Below, piece after piece: positions 24,842 to 32,815 of a stretch of DNA of 64,000 nucleotides; position 1 is the stretch's first letter; each line of letters begins with the position of its first letter. Source of the DNA: Lentimonas sp. CC4 (lineage in GTDB: Bacteria; Verrucomicrobiota; Verrucomicrobiia; Opitutales; Coraliomargaritaceae). Position numbers and translations under genes: made by a program. The DNA lies in contig NZ_CACVBO010000001.1 of assembly GCF_902728235.1 (NCBI RefSeq), positions 2,380,001-2,444,000 of the forward strand, in the 5' to 3' direction. Below the pieces are notes generated by a model. It searched no databases, was not told where the DNA came from, and saw only the letters and a program-made list of their open reading frames with translations.

Positions 24842-25584
24842 CGGCTTCCAATGACGGATATTCGGCGCCTGTGAGTGGGGACAATCTGCAAGGTTGGACG
24901 AAAATGTATCGTGATGCATTAGATCCTCTTGCGGACGACGTTTTCCAGCTCAATGAGGCGGGTGTATTGCATATTTATAAAGATTTCCCTCTGGGCTATT
25001 GTAGCGATGAGCCGGGAAATCCGACACACGCGATGCTGTTTACAGAAAAACGCTATAGCCGGTATATTTTGCGCTTCGAATACAAGTGGGGAAACAACCT
25101 ACTCAATAATTATAGGCAGTTTCAATACGACTCGGGTGTTTTCTATCACGTCACAAAAGAGAACGTGTGGCCTCGTGCGCTTGAGTTTCAGGTGCGCTAC
25201 GATCATGTGAATGATGTCAATTATACCGGTGACATATGGGGTAACGGTATGAAGTTTAAATGGTCTCATATTGCCAAGCGCTATGCTCTACAATCTGAGG
25301 GAGGCAAGGTGATATCTGGCCAGGGTGGTCAGTATCGTGCGGCCGAAGTGTCTGAAGTGCACTCCTTGGATGGTCAGTGGAATTTCTGCGAAATCGTGGT
25401 AATGGGCGATGAATACGCTATCCATGCAGTTAACGGTGAGGTGGTTAACGTGATCACTGATTTAGAAACCAAAGAGGGCAAGATCGGTATTCAAGCTATG
25501 TCGGCTGAAATTATGTATCGCAACATTGAGGTTATCGAATTTGAGGAGTCTTTGCCTATTGAGAGATTTGTAGGTGAGCGTTGA
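23983..25584 (+). CDS. Fusion protein: PEP-CTERM-type surface module joined to a DUF1080 (3-keto-disaccharide hydrolase-like) domain
   Basis: 533 residues. Signal peptide (MKLTSIIATLNLCYSLLPLNA), then the module (to about residue 286) with FVIRDGSTYYVSN, LKWASFEPGKS and NNVTGVGFLV, homologous to the PEP-CTERM protein at 5735. A DUF1080 jelly-roll domain (about 295-525) follows: LQGWTKMYRDALDPLADDVFQ, HIYKDFPLGY, LRFEYKWG, DSGVFYHV and EFQVRYDH. It is homologous to the protein at 28037. DUF1080 (PF06439) proteins act on 3-keto-glycosides made by Gfo/Idh enzymes. The first 286 residues are nearly identical to those of the protein at 29003, whose second half is a sulfatase. No PEP-CTERM tail remains, so anchoring is uncertain. 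Confidence 0.8.
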   Translation: MKLTSIIATLNLCYSLLPLNAALVVDFTPSSTATAARQIPSPPYANPNDPGPDPSENKLPWDDAFPWFFQGTAGSNATVYGSFRYSERTVPSSGKPFYNANLSNSPVSLSDSHLQLTANITNNVVQDLHYTSFSSMLFWDSNDFLLSGDSFQFSDTSDDVLRLVYSYGTQNGNEPGEAIRFVIRDGSTYYVSNQGTNRLRFSANNTVEVNGASNGLKWASFEPGKSVSFNADNDPANYGLGDSLVFSSRIFNNVTGVGFLVNASRESMNATVGSRLDLVDFQAEMSAASNDGYSAPVSGDNLQGWTKMYRDALDPLADDVFQLNEAGVLHIYKDFPLGYCSDEPGNPTHAMLFTEKRYSRYILRFEYKWGNNLLNNYRQFQYDSGVFYHVTKENVWPRALEFQVRYDHVNDVNYTGDIWGNGMKFKWSHIAKRYALQSEGGKVISGQGGQYRAAEVSEVHSLDGQWNFCEIVVMGDEYAIHAVNGEVVNVITDLETKEGKIGIQAMSAEIMYRNIEVIEFEESLPIERFVGER

Positions 25585-25708
25585 GTGTCGTCACAATAAA
25601 AGCCCCAAATATATATCCCTGAAAAATATACCCAGTGCACGGAACTATACTTATAAATCGTGCGCTTGCTGACTTACTTGTAAGATGGTGGGCGTAGTTA
25701 GCCATGCC

Positions 25709-25726
25709 AAGGAAAACGATTTCTTT
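25709..25726. promoter_or_regulatory. LacI-type operator, copy 6
   Basis: AAGGAAAACGATTTCTTT, 23 bp upstream of the ATG at 25750. This is the same spacing as operator copy 5 has to its gene, as expected for duplicated units. Confidence 0.8.
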
Positions 25727-25749
25727 TCTACTTTTTGCATTCAAATTTT

Positions 25750-27129
25750 ATGAGCCCCTTATCCCGTCGAAATTTCATAAAACAGTCCGCCGTTGTTGGT
25801 GCCGGAGCTTTTGTTCTTCCCCGGTTTTCAATTGGTAAACCAGGTGGCTCACCTAACAGTAAGCTGAATATCGCGATGATTGGGCATGGCGATATCGTCG
25901 GCATGGCATATAATGGTTTGAAGGGGCACAATATTGTTGCGATTGCCGACGTGGATCAGCGCACGTTTAGTAAACATGCTGACAAGCACTCAGGAGCTCA
26001 GACCTTTACCGACTATCGTCGAATGCTCGACCGTATGGGGAAGGAGATTGATGGCGTGTGCATCAATACGCCCGACCACATCCATTTCCCTGCGACGATC
26101 GATGCGATGGAGCGTGGACTGCACGTTTGCACACAGAAGCCACTGGCTCATAATATCTGGCAGTGTCGCACGCTCAAGAAGGCGAAGGATAAGTATGGCG
26201 TGGTCACGAACATGGCGAACCAAGGTCACACCTATCATGGCATTCGCCAAATGCGGGAATGGGTCGAGGCAGATGTGTTTGGTGACATTAAGGAAGTGCA
26301 CCTCGGCACCAACGGACCCAATTGGAATTCTCGCTATTTCGCCCTACCTGAGGGAGATCGTATTGGATCCGATGTCGTCCCACAGGATTTGGATTGGGAT
26401 CTATGGTTGGGGCCTCAGAGTGATCGCCATTTCAATAAAGCTTACCACCCGCTGACATGGCGTGGCTTTTATGACTTCGGGACCGGACAGTTTGGTGACT
26501 GGTTCTGTCATATCGGTGACGGGCCAGTTTGGATTCTCGATCTCTATGAGCCTTTTGCCGTCGAGTGTATCGAGAAAGGACCCACTCTAGTTGATGGAAT
26601 GGTGCCGAATAACAGTCTTATTAAGTTCGAGTTTAAAGCGCGCGGTAGCAAAGCACCTTGCACAATGTATTGGTATGACGGCATGAACAATGGCGGGAGT
26701 AAGATTAAGCATTGTCCTGAGTGGGATATGGGTAAGGTGCCGGGCAATGGTTCGTATTGGTATGGGACCAAGCAGAACGGCTATCTGGATGGGCGTTCCA
26801 ATAATCCACGCTTGACCACCAAGCAGGCGAATCTCGACTTTAATAAGGGTGCGGACATTCCGGAGACTTATGAGCGCTTGCATGGAGTGAAAGGACCCTT
26901 CGATGAATGGGCGCGCTGTATCCAAGGCGAGCTCAAAGAGTGTGGTTCGAACTTCGACTACGCGGCCCCGATGACTGAGGTGGCGCTTATTGGACTGATC
27001 GCTCAGCGTTTTGGTGGTCGTATTGAGTGGGACCCCGCGAAGGGCATTACTAATCGTCCAGAGCTTAACGCTTATGTGAAAGAACCGACACGCCGTGGGT
27101 GGGAATACGGCATGAACTTATGGAAATAA
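25750..27129 (+). CDS. Secreted Gfo/Idh/MocA family oxidoreductase, unit 2 copy
   Basis: 459 residues from ATG 25750 (MSPLSRRNFIKQSAVVGAGAF). An ATG at 25735 would add five residues but runs against the operator, and the paralogue at 21956 supports 25750. Tat signal, Rossmann segment IAMIGHGDIVGMAYNG, HVCTQKPLAHNIWQCR (variant EKP) and GQFGDWFCHIGDGPVW are all present. It is very similar in protein to the unit 1 copy with many silent differences, so both have been kept under selection. It is followed after 4 bp by the intact DUF1080-A gene. Likely a periplasmic keto-sugar-forming dehydrogenase. Confidence 0.85.
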   Translation: MSPLSRRNFIKQSAVVGAGAFVLPRFSIGKPGGSPNSKLNIAMIGHGDIVGMAYNGLKGHNIVAIADVDQRTFSKHADKHSGAQTFTDYRRMLDRMGKEIDGVCINTPDHIHFPATIDAMERGLHVCTQKPLAHNIWQCRTLKKAKDKYGVVTNMANQGHTYHGIRQMREWVEADVFGDIKEVHLGTNGPNWNSRYFALPEGDRIGSDVVPQDLDWDLWLGPQSDRHFNKAYHPLTWRGFYDFGTGQFGDWFCHIGDGPVWILDLYEPFAVECIEKGPTLVDGMVPNNSLIKFEFKARGSKAPCTMYWYDGMNNGGSKIKHCPEWDMGKVPGNGSYWYGTKQNGYLDGRSNNPRLTTKQANLDFNKGADIPETYERLHGVKGPFDEWARCIQGELKECGSNFDYAAPMTEVALIGLIAQRFGGRIEWDPAKGITNRPELNAYVKEPTRRGWEYGMNLWK

Positions 27130-27133
27130 AATT

Positions 27134-28009
27134 ATGCGATCTTTACTAAACCATACGATTACTTACGCACTTGTTCTTGGACTTCTAGGACTGGCTTCCT
27201 GTCGTTCTCATACGACTGAATGGCGTGATCTCTTGGACTCAGAGCTCTCTCAATTTGAAGTGTGGATGGGGGTCCCGCATGCTTCAATCGATGGTTTGCC
27301 TGAGGGCACTTATAAGTCGGATAACGTGCATAATGGCACACCGATGGGGCTGAATGCAGATGTGAAAGAAGTTTTTTCGGTTTACATTGAAGGCGACGAA
27401 CCCGTGCTGAAGGTCTCGGGCGAGATCTACGGAGGCTTAACCACGCTAGAGGAGTTTGAGAACTATCACCTACGTGTGCAGGTGAAGTGGGGCGACCGGA
27501 AGTGGGAGCCGCGTTTAGATAAACTCCGCGACAGTGGATTGCTGTATCACTGCCATGGTGAGCATGGAAAGTTCTGGAAGGTCTGGAAGGCATGCCTTGA
27601 GTTTCAGGTTCAAGAAACGGATCTTGGAGACTTTATTGGTCTCGGTGGGGCTAAAGGCGATGTGCGTAGTCGTAAGGATGGTGAGGGGACTCGCCCGGTC
27701 TATGACCGACAGAGCGAAGACTACCACAGTGGCTACATTAGTGCTTATCCTGAGCCTGACCAGCCGCACGGCGAATGGAATCAGTTGGACCTTTATGTGA
27801 TCGGCAATCGTGCGATCCATGTGGTGAATGGTGAACTAGTGATGGCTGTTGAAAATGCGCGCCGGAAGGATGGCTCATCGCTGACGCGTGGTCAGCTCCA
27901 GCTCCAATCAGAAGCAGCCGAAGTTCATTATAAACGACTGAAAATTCGACCGTTGGCTCAGTTTCCCGAGCGGCTCTTAGATTTAGTCAGCTGGCAGTCA
28001 GCCGAGTGA
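27134..28009 (+). CDS. DUF1080 (3-keto-disaccharide hydrolase-like) lipoprotein or secreted protein, DUF1080-A
   Basis: 291 residues. The N-terminus (YALVLGLLGLASCRSH) has a lipobox-like LASC, so it may be a lipoprotein. The jelly-roll domain follows: WRDLLDSELSQFEVWMGVPHAS, EVFSVYIEGDEPVLKVSGEIYGGLTT, YHLRVQVKWG, DSGLLYHCHGEHG, CLEFQVQETDLGDF, then NQLDLYVIGNRAIHVVNGELV near the C-terminus. It begins 4 bp after the Gfo/Idh stop, so the two are translationally close and probably work in sequence: oxidation, then cleavage of the 3-keto product. The unit 1 counterpart is broken, which leaves this as the only intact A-type copy in the two units. Confidence 0.8.
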   Translation: MRSLLNHTITYALVLGLLGLASCRSHTTEWRDLLDSELSQFEVWMGVPHASIDGLPEGTYKSDNVHNGTPMGLNADVKEVFSVYIEGDEPVLKVSGEIYGGLTTLEEFENYHLRVQVKWGDRKWEPRLDKLRDSGLLYHCHGEHGKFWKVWKACLEFQVQETDLGDFIGLGGAKGDVRSRKDGEGTRPVYDRQSEDYHSGYISAYPEPDQPHGEWNQLDLYVIGNRAIHVVNGELVMAVENARRKDGSSLTRGQLQLQSEAAEVHYKRLKIRPLAQFPERLLDLVSWQSAE

Positions 28010-28036
28010 TAACACCTGTATATCAAAATCAGTAAT

Positions 28037-28900
28037 ATGAAGTCTTCATCATATACTTTATTACTTTTAACTGCGAGTATCAGCTTGATGACTGCTTGTA
28101 AGAAGCAGCCAGAACCTACTGTGGATACGTCTGAGGTCGTTGAGGCGGCCACCGAATATCCGAAGTTATTTAACGGTAAAGATCTTACTGGTTGGCGTTC
28201 GATGATTCGGGATGAAATGGACCCTTTGGCGGATCAGGTGCTTCAAGCGCTTGATGGGGTGCTTCATCTATTCAAGGACTTTCCTGAGGGCTATGGTAAT
28301 GATGTGAAAGGCAACCCTACGCATGGGATGTTGTTTACGGAACAGTCTTATAGTCATTACATGCTGCGCTTTGAGTATAAGTGGGGGACTAAATTGGTGA
28401 ATAATTACGACCGATGGCAGTATGACTCCGGCGTCTATTATCATGTGGTGGAGGAGAAATTATGGCCGAGGGGTTTGGAGTTTCAAATCCGCTATAATCA
28501 TGAAAAAGATCAGAACCATACGGGCGACTTTTGGGGCTCAGGTGTATCGTTCAATTGGTCGACAGGTGCATTAAAACGCTACGTGCCAGTGTCTGCCGGA
28601 GGAGAGGTCGTGCGCAAGAGCCAGGAGTGTCTTGCACTCGAGCCCGAGACTGTGCATGCACTGAATGACGAGTGGAACTTATGTGAAGTGGTCGTCATGG
28701 GGAGTGACTATGCGATTCATGCTGTGAACGGCCAAATCGTGAATGTTGCGACCGATCTTAGTGTCGGACAGGGGCGATTGGAATTCAGTCCGAAACTGCA
28801 GAGATACTATTCCGGAATATTGAAATTATCGAGTTCGACGAAGCGCTCGCTATCGAGACTTTCGTGCAATAAATCAACTCTAAAAAGGTTTGCGAACTAA
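28037..28900 (+). CDS. DUF1080-B lipoprotein with a frameshifted C-terminus
   Basis: 287 residues as read. A lipoprotein signal (LLLLTASISLMTACKK) is followed by a DUF1080 jelly-roll (LFNGKDLTGWRSMIRDEMDPLADQV, MLRFEYKWG, DSGVYYHV, LEFQIRYNH, AIHAVNGQIVNV). After GQGRLEF, at about 28784-28787, the frame slips: restoring one base (a C) gives QSETAEILFRNIEIIEFDEALAIETFVQ and a stop at 28870-28872, matching the tails at 23852 and 25584. As read, the last 35 or so residues are an unrelated basic tail (SPKLQRYYSG...). The slip could be a real mutation or a sequencing error; the domain core is intact. Confidence 0.75.
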   Translation: MKSSSYTLLLLTASISLMTACKKQPEPTVDTSEVVEAATEYPKLFNGKDLTGWRSMIRDEMDPLADQVLQALDGVLHLFKDFPEGYGNDVKGNPTHGMLFTEQSYSHYMLRFEYKWGTKLVNNYDRWQYDSGVYYHVVEEKLWPRGLEFQIRYNHEKDQNHTGDFWGSGVSFNWSTGALKRYVPVSAGGEVVRKSQECLALEPETVHALNDEWNLCEVVVMGSDYAIHAVNGQIVNVATDLSVGQGRLEFSPKLQRYYSGILKLSSSTKRSLSRLSCNKSTLKRFAN

Positions 28901-29861
28901 TTTTCCAGCAACCTGTTAATCCTATCCAGACGCAAAGTCGCAAGCGCCTATGACACAACTACAGAAACGTAAATCCATTCGTGCGAATTCATCCAAACCA
29001 TCATGAAACTTACCTCGATAATCGCTACTTTAAACCTCTGCTATAGCTTATTGCCATTGAATGCAGCGCTTGTCGTTGATTTTACCCCGAGCAGTACAGC
29101 CACCGCAGCCAGGCAAATGCCGTCGCCTCCCTATGCGAATCCTAACGATCCTGGCCCTGACCCTTCTGAAAATAAACTGCCCTGGGATGATGCCTTTCCT
29201 TGGTTTTTTCAGGGGACTGCGGGGAGCAATGCGACCGTCTATGGCAGTTTTCGTTACTCGGAGAGGACTGTGCCGAGTTCGGGTAAGCCATTTTACAATG
29301 CGAACCTTAGCAACAGCCCTGTTTCTCTGAGTGATTCGCATTTACAGCTGACGGCAAATATAACAAACAATGTGGTTCAAGATCTCCATTATACCAGCTT
29401 TTCATCAATGCTGTTCTGGGATTCTAATGACTTCCTTTTGAGCGGCGACAGTTTCCAGTTTTCAGACACATCGGATGATGTATTGCGGCTGGTGTATAGT
29501 TACGGGACTCAAAACGGTGACGAACCGGGGGAGGCGATCCGTTTTGTCATCCGCGATGGCTCCACCTACTACGTATCGAATCAGGGAACCGATAGTCTCG
29601 GTTTTTCCGCGAACAATACTGTGGAAGTCAATGGCGCATCGAACGGGCTAAAATGGGCGTCTTTTGAGCCAGGTAAATCGGTTTCTTTCAATGCCGATAA
29701 TGATCCGGCAAACTACGGCCTTGGTGATTCGCTTGTATTCAGTAGTCGCACTTTCAATAATGTTACAGGCGTTGGCTTTTTGGTTAACGCATCACGTAAG
29801 AACATGAATGCAACGGTGGGCTCACGACTGGATCTCGTCGATTTTCAGGCAGAAATGAGCG
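28822..29861 (+). repeat. 1,040 bp direct repeat, copy 2
   Basis: Partner of 23802-24841, offset 5020 bp, 14 substitutions, no gaps. It begins inside the DUF1080-B tail and ends after codon 286 of the sulfatase fusion gene. Most of the differences fall in the last 350 bp. Confidence 0.95.
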
Positions 29862-32167
29862 TCACAAACCCGTATACGACAGAATCTGGAATGAACGTTA
29901 TCCTAATTGTTGCGGATGATCTGCGCAATGAGCTCAACTGCTATGGTGCCGATCATGTGATTTCTCCAAACATCGACCGTCTGGCCAATATGGGGATGCG
30001 ATTTGATAATGCCTATTCCCAGCTATCCGTTTGCAATCCCAGCCGTGCATCCTTCCTCTCCGGTCTGAGGCCCGAACAACTGGGAATACTGGATAATAAC
30101 GCGCAAGTCCGCATACTATACCCAAACTTGATGACGTTCCCCATCCTCTTTAGGAGTAAAGGCTACTATACCGCGGGCATCGGCAAGATCTACCATGCCG
30201 GGGTAAATAGCCAGGGGAACTGGGCTTTCTTCCAAGATCCGTTGTCGTGGATGGACTTTTTTAACGGTACCACGACAGATCTCGGCAAGCAGGGCGCAGG
30301 CCGGAATGTAACCAATAATGAGGCAGGATGGGCAAACTGGCTGGCGGCTCTCGGTGATGATGAGGACCAAAGGGATGGTCAGAATGCCACGGAGGCGATG
30401 CGCCTGATCGAAAACCACCATGAAGAGCCATTTTTTATCGGGATAGGATTCCATAAGCCGCACGACCCCTTCCATGCTCCTGCCAAGTATTTCGATATGT
30501 ATCCGATCGAAAATATTGAACTGGAGCAGATGCCGGCGGATCGTTCCACGCTGGTGTCGTATGCGCTCAGTACCCAGTGGGACTTTGCCTCCAATATGAA
30601 TGATATAGACCGGGCAGAGTTCAAGCGCTCTTACCTCGCCTGCACCACGTTTACCGATGCTCAGATCGGCAGGATCTTTTCCAAGCTGGACGAGCACAAC
30701 CTGTGGGATAGCACTATCGTAATCTTCATCGGCGACCACGGCTACCACTTGGGCGAACAGGATTGGTGGAACAAAGTCACGCTGTATGATCATGGGGTGC
30801 GTGTGCCGATGATCATGTGGGTTCCCGGCGCCAGCGGAATGGGGCAAAGCACTTCCTCGCTCGTGGAATTGGTCGACCTTTACCCCACTCTGGTCGATTA
30901 TCTGGGTTTTGCTGCGCCCCACCAGTTGGCTGGAAAAAGCCTGAAGCCTATCCTCGACGACCCGGCCCAATCGGTCAAGAACGCCGCATACTCAGCCATA
31001 TCAAGAGACTCCGAGCCGAACCGCGTTATTGGCCGTTCCATACGCACAGACGACTGGCGCTACACGCAGTGGAACGAAGATGGCATAGAGGGCCGAGAGC
31101 TTTACGACGTCAATAATGATACCCTCAACTACTACAACCTGGCGGGAGATCCGGCATACGCAGATGTCGAACAGGAGCTGAAGGCGATGCTGGAAAACCA
31201 GGCCAACCAGGGGCGCTTGATTCAGGGGCATGAAAACCTGACACGTCAGAACCCCTTATCGCCATGGTTTAGCGGCAGTTGGTTTAAGACCAATACTGGT
31301 ATTAGCATGTCCATCGCGGAAACGGGTCTTGAGTACAGCGATCCCAACTACCGCTCCTTCACTCCGGAAAGCATCGTCGGTCCCATCGGCAATGTTGCCC
31401 GCAATAGTCGCCCCCTTGCAAACTATTATGGCGACGATACGAATGCCACTTTCTACGTAAGCTTCCTGATGCAAGTCACCGATCTGGATAACACAGGGGC
31501 ATACAGGGGGCTGGAGTTCCATAGCGGACGACAGTTGCAGGACAACCCTGACCGCCAGCTCCAGATCGCGATTGATGGTGATGCATCCGACTCTTTTTAT
31601 ATCAACCTGCCCAGAATGGGTGAATTCAGGGACTTGGGAACGCTCAACACAAACGTCAACCTGTTCGTCCTGAAGGTTGAAATGACAGATCAGGCGAGAG
31701 GCGATAGCGTCACAGTCTGGCAGAACCCCGACCTGAGTGGCACTGGCGAACCCGCCGGCGGCGTGACCATTTCAGACGTTGATTTGCAGCTTGGTTATAT
31801 GACGCTATCCAGTTTTGGTGGAGGCGAGCCCATCGCGTGGGATGAGATCCGCTTAGGGCGTAGCTTCGAGGACGTGGTTGAAACACCGGATGCCGAGTTT
31901 TTTGGCTTCTACGCCAATCCTCCCGCAGGTTTCGCGGAGGTCGAGTTGAGTGGCGTTCCCAACACAACTTACCAGATCGTAGAGTCCGACGACTTGGATT
32001 TTTCAGCCACGCCGGTGGACTCGGTCAACATTCAGGAAATCACGGTCGGCTATCCTGAAGGCAGCCATTTCAGCACCGATGCACAAGGAAAAGCAACAGT
32101 ACGGATCGAATTCGAGGCGGGTAAAAAACAGGCGTTCTTCCGCGGATCCGAAGTCCTATCCGACTGA
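29003..32167 (+). CDS. Fusion protein: PEP-CTERM-type surface module joined to an iduronate-2-sulfatase-like sulfatase and LamG-like domain
   Basis: 1054 residues. Residues 1-286 are the signal peptide and surface module, nearly identical to the protein at 23983. At about M297 a sulfatase begins (MNVILIVADDLRNELNCYG). C344 in VCNPSRASFLSG fits C-x-P-S-R, so formylglycine activation is expected. GIGKIYHAG, IGFHKPHDPFHAP, DHGYHLGEQDWWNKVTLYDHGVRVPM and ELVDLYPTLVDYLGF match the iduronate-2-sulfatase-like group. A concanavalin-like domain (about 770-960) and a short beta domain end the protein. The sulfatase half looks richer in GC-ending codons than its neighbours, consistent with recent acquisition. 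It lies next to transposon debris. Confidence 0.85.
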   Translation: MKLTSIIATLNLCYSLLPLNAALVVDFTPSSTATAARQMPSPPYANPNDPGPDPSENKLPWDDAFPWFFQGTAGSNATVYGSFRYSERTVPSSGKPFYNANLSNSPVSLSDSHLQLTANITNNVVQDLHYTSFSSMLFWDSNDFLLSGDSFQFSDTSDDVLRLVYSYGTQNGDEPGEAIRFVIRDGSTYYVSNQGTDSLGFSANNTVEVNGASNGLKWASFEPGKSVSFNADNDPANYGLGDSLVFSSRTFNNVTGVGFLVNASRKNMNATVGSRLDLVDFQAEMSVTNPYTTESGMNVILIVADDLRNELNCYGADHVISPNIDRLANMGMRFDNAYSQLSVCNPSRASFLSGLRPEQLGILDNNAQVRILYPNLMTFPILFRSKGYYTAGIGKIYHAGVNSQGNWAFFQDPLSWMDFFNGTTTDLGKQGAGRNVTNNEAGWANWLAALGDDEDQRDGQNATEAMRLIENHHEEPFFIGIGFHKPHDPFHAPAKYFDMYPIENIELEQMPADRSTLVSYALSTQWDFASNMNDIDRAEFKRSYLACTTFTDAQIGRIFSKLDEHNLWDSTIVIFIGDHGYHLGEQDWWNKVTLYDHGVRVPMIMWVPGASGMGQSTSSLVELVDLYPTLVDYLGFAAPHQLAGKSLKPILDDPAQSVKNAAYSAISRDSEPNRVIGRSIRTDDWRYTQWNEDGIEGRELYDVNNDTLNYYNLAGDPAYADVEQELKAMLENQANQGRLIQGHENLTRQNPLSPWFSGSWFKTNTGISMSIAETGLEYSDPNYRSFTPESIVGPIGNVARNSRPLANYYGDDTNATFYVSFLMQVTDLDNTGAYRGLEFHSGRQLQDNPDRQLQIAIDGDASDSFYINLPRMGEFRDLGTLNTNVNLFVLKVEMTDQARGDSVTVWQNPDLSGTGEPAGGVTISDVDLQLGYMTLSSFGGGEPIAWDEIRLGRSFEDVVETPDAEFFGFYANPPAGFAEVELSGVPNTTYQIVESDDLDFSATPVDSVNIQEITVGYPEGSHFSTDAQGKATVRIEFEAGKKQAFFRGSEVLSD

Positions 32168-32256
32168 TCTGCAATAACTTCAGATAGGAGGCGAAATCAC
32201 AAAGAGTGCGATTTGAGGCAACACGAAGGTTCGAAGCGACAACTGAGGGTGGTATG

Positions 32257-32300
32257 ACACAAGGACATGGGTAACAGTTAACACAAGGACATCGGTAACA
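32257..32300. repeat. Two 20 bp near-identical direct repeats beside the transposase remnant
   Basis: ACACAAGGACATGGGTAACA (32257-32276) and ACACAAGGACATCGGTAACA (32281-32300), one mismatch, period 24. They lie 13 bp before the remnant IS481-type transposase start and probably belong to that element's left end. Confidence 0.6.
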
Positions 32301-32313
32301 CTATACTGGCGTG

Positions 32314-32535
32314 ATGCTATGGAAGGAAACCGATGCAATGACCGAGAAAGAACGTTTTGTCATACTGGCCCATACGGGCCGCTTCACGATAACCGAGCTG
32401 TGCTCTGATTTTGGGTCAAGTCGCAAGACAGGGTATAAATACCGAGTCCGAAGGTCGAGCTGGCTTAAAGGATCGCAGTCGTCGTTCGAAGAGTTGTCCG
32501 TTCACAACGCAGGAAGCGATTGAGAATCTTATACC
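32314..32535 (+). pseudogene. IS481-family transposase N-terminal remnant, frameshifted and truncated
   Basis: From 32314 the frame reads MLWKETDAMTEKERFVILAHTGRFTITELCSDFGSSRKTGYK, the N-terminal HTH of IS481 transposases. At about 32437 the frame shifts and continues GRAGLKDRSRRSKSCPFTTQEAIENLI, again family-specific. After that the match ends, so the DDE domain is absent. The 280 bp that follow, to about 32815, contain nothing that I recognise. Confidence 0.8.
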
Positions 32536-32815
32536 AAGTCCGTCGCGACAACTTTTGCGAATCGCGGTATATGGCTATGTCGTTTCCTTACTTAGTGCCT
32601 GGCCGAAAAATGGCATTTGAAAAGAAAACTGCAAAAGTATCAAAATCAAGATTGTGCCAAATCTTCATTTTTAATGCAACGCTCGTATTTTGGGGGATTT
32701 CTGGAGGCGTCAATTTGGATTTTCACTGAAAACCGAGGTCCTATAGCGACAGGAAGGCCGCCTGTTCCGTTTTTGGCAGGCTAGTGGCAGCTCAGTGATG
32801 TGTGCGAGGCCTGAT

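Noticed and set aside
23802-29861. The possibility that the 1,040 bp repeat is an assembly duplication
   Set aside because: The copies differ at 14 positions and have different unique flanks on both sides, so both seem real; still worth confirming with long reads.
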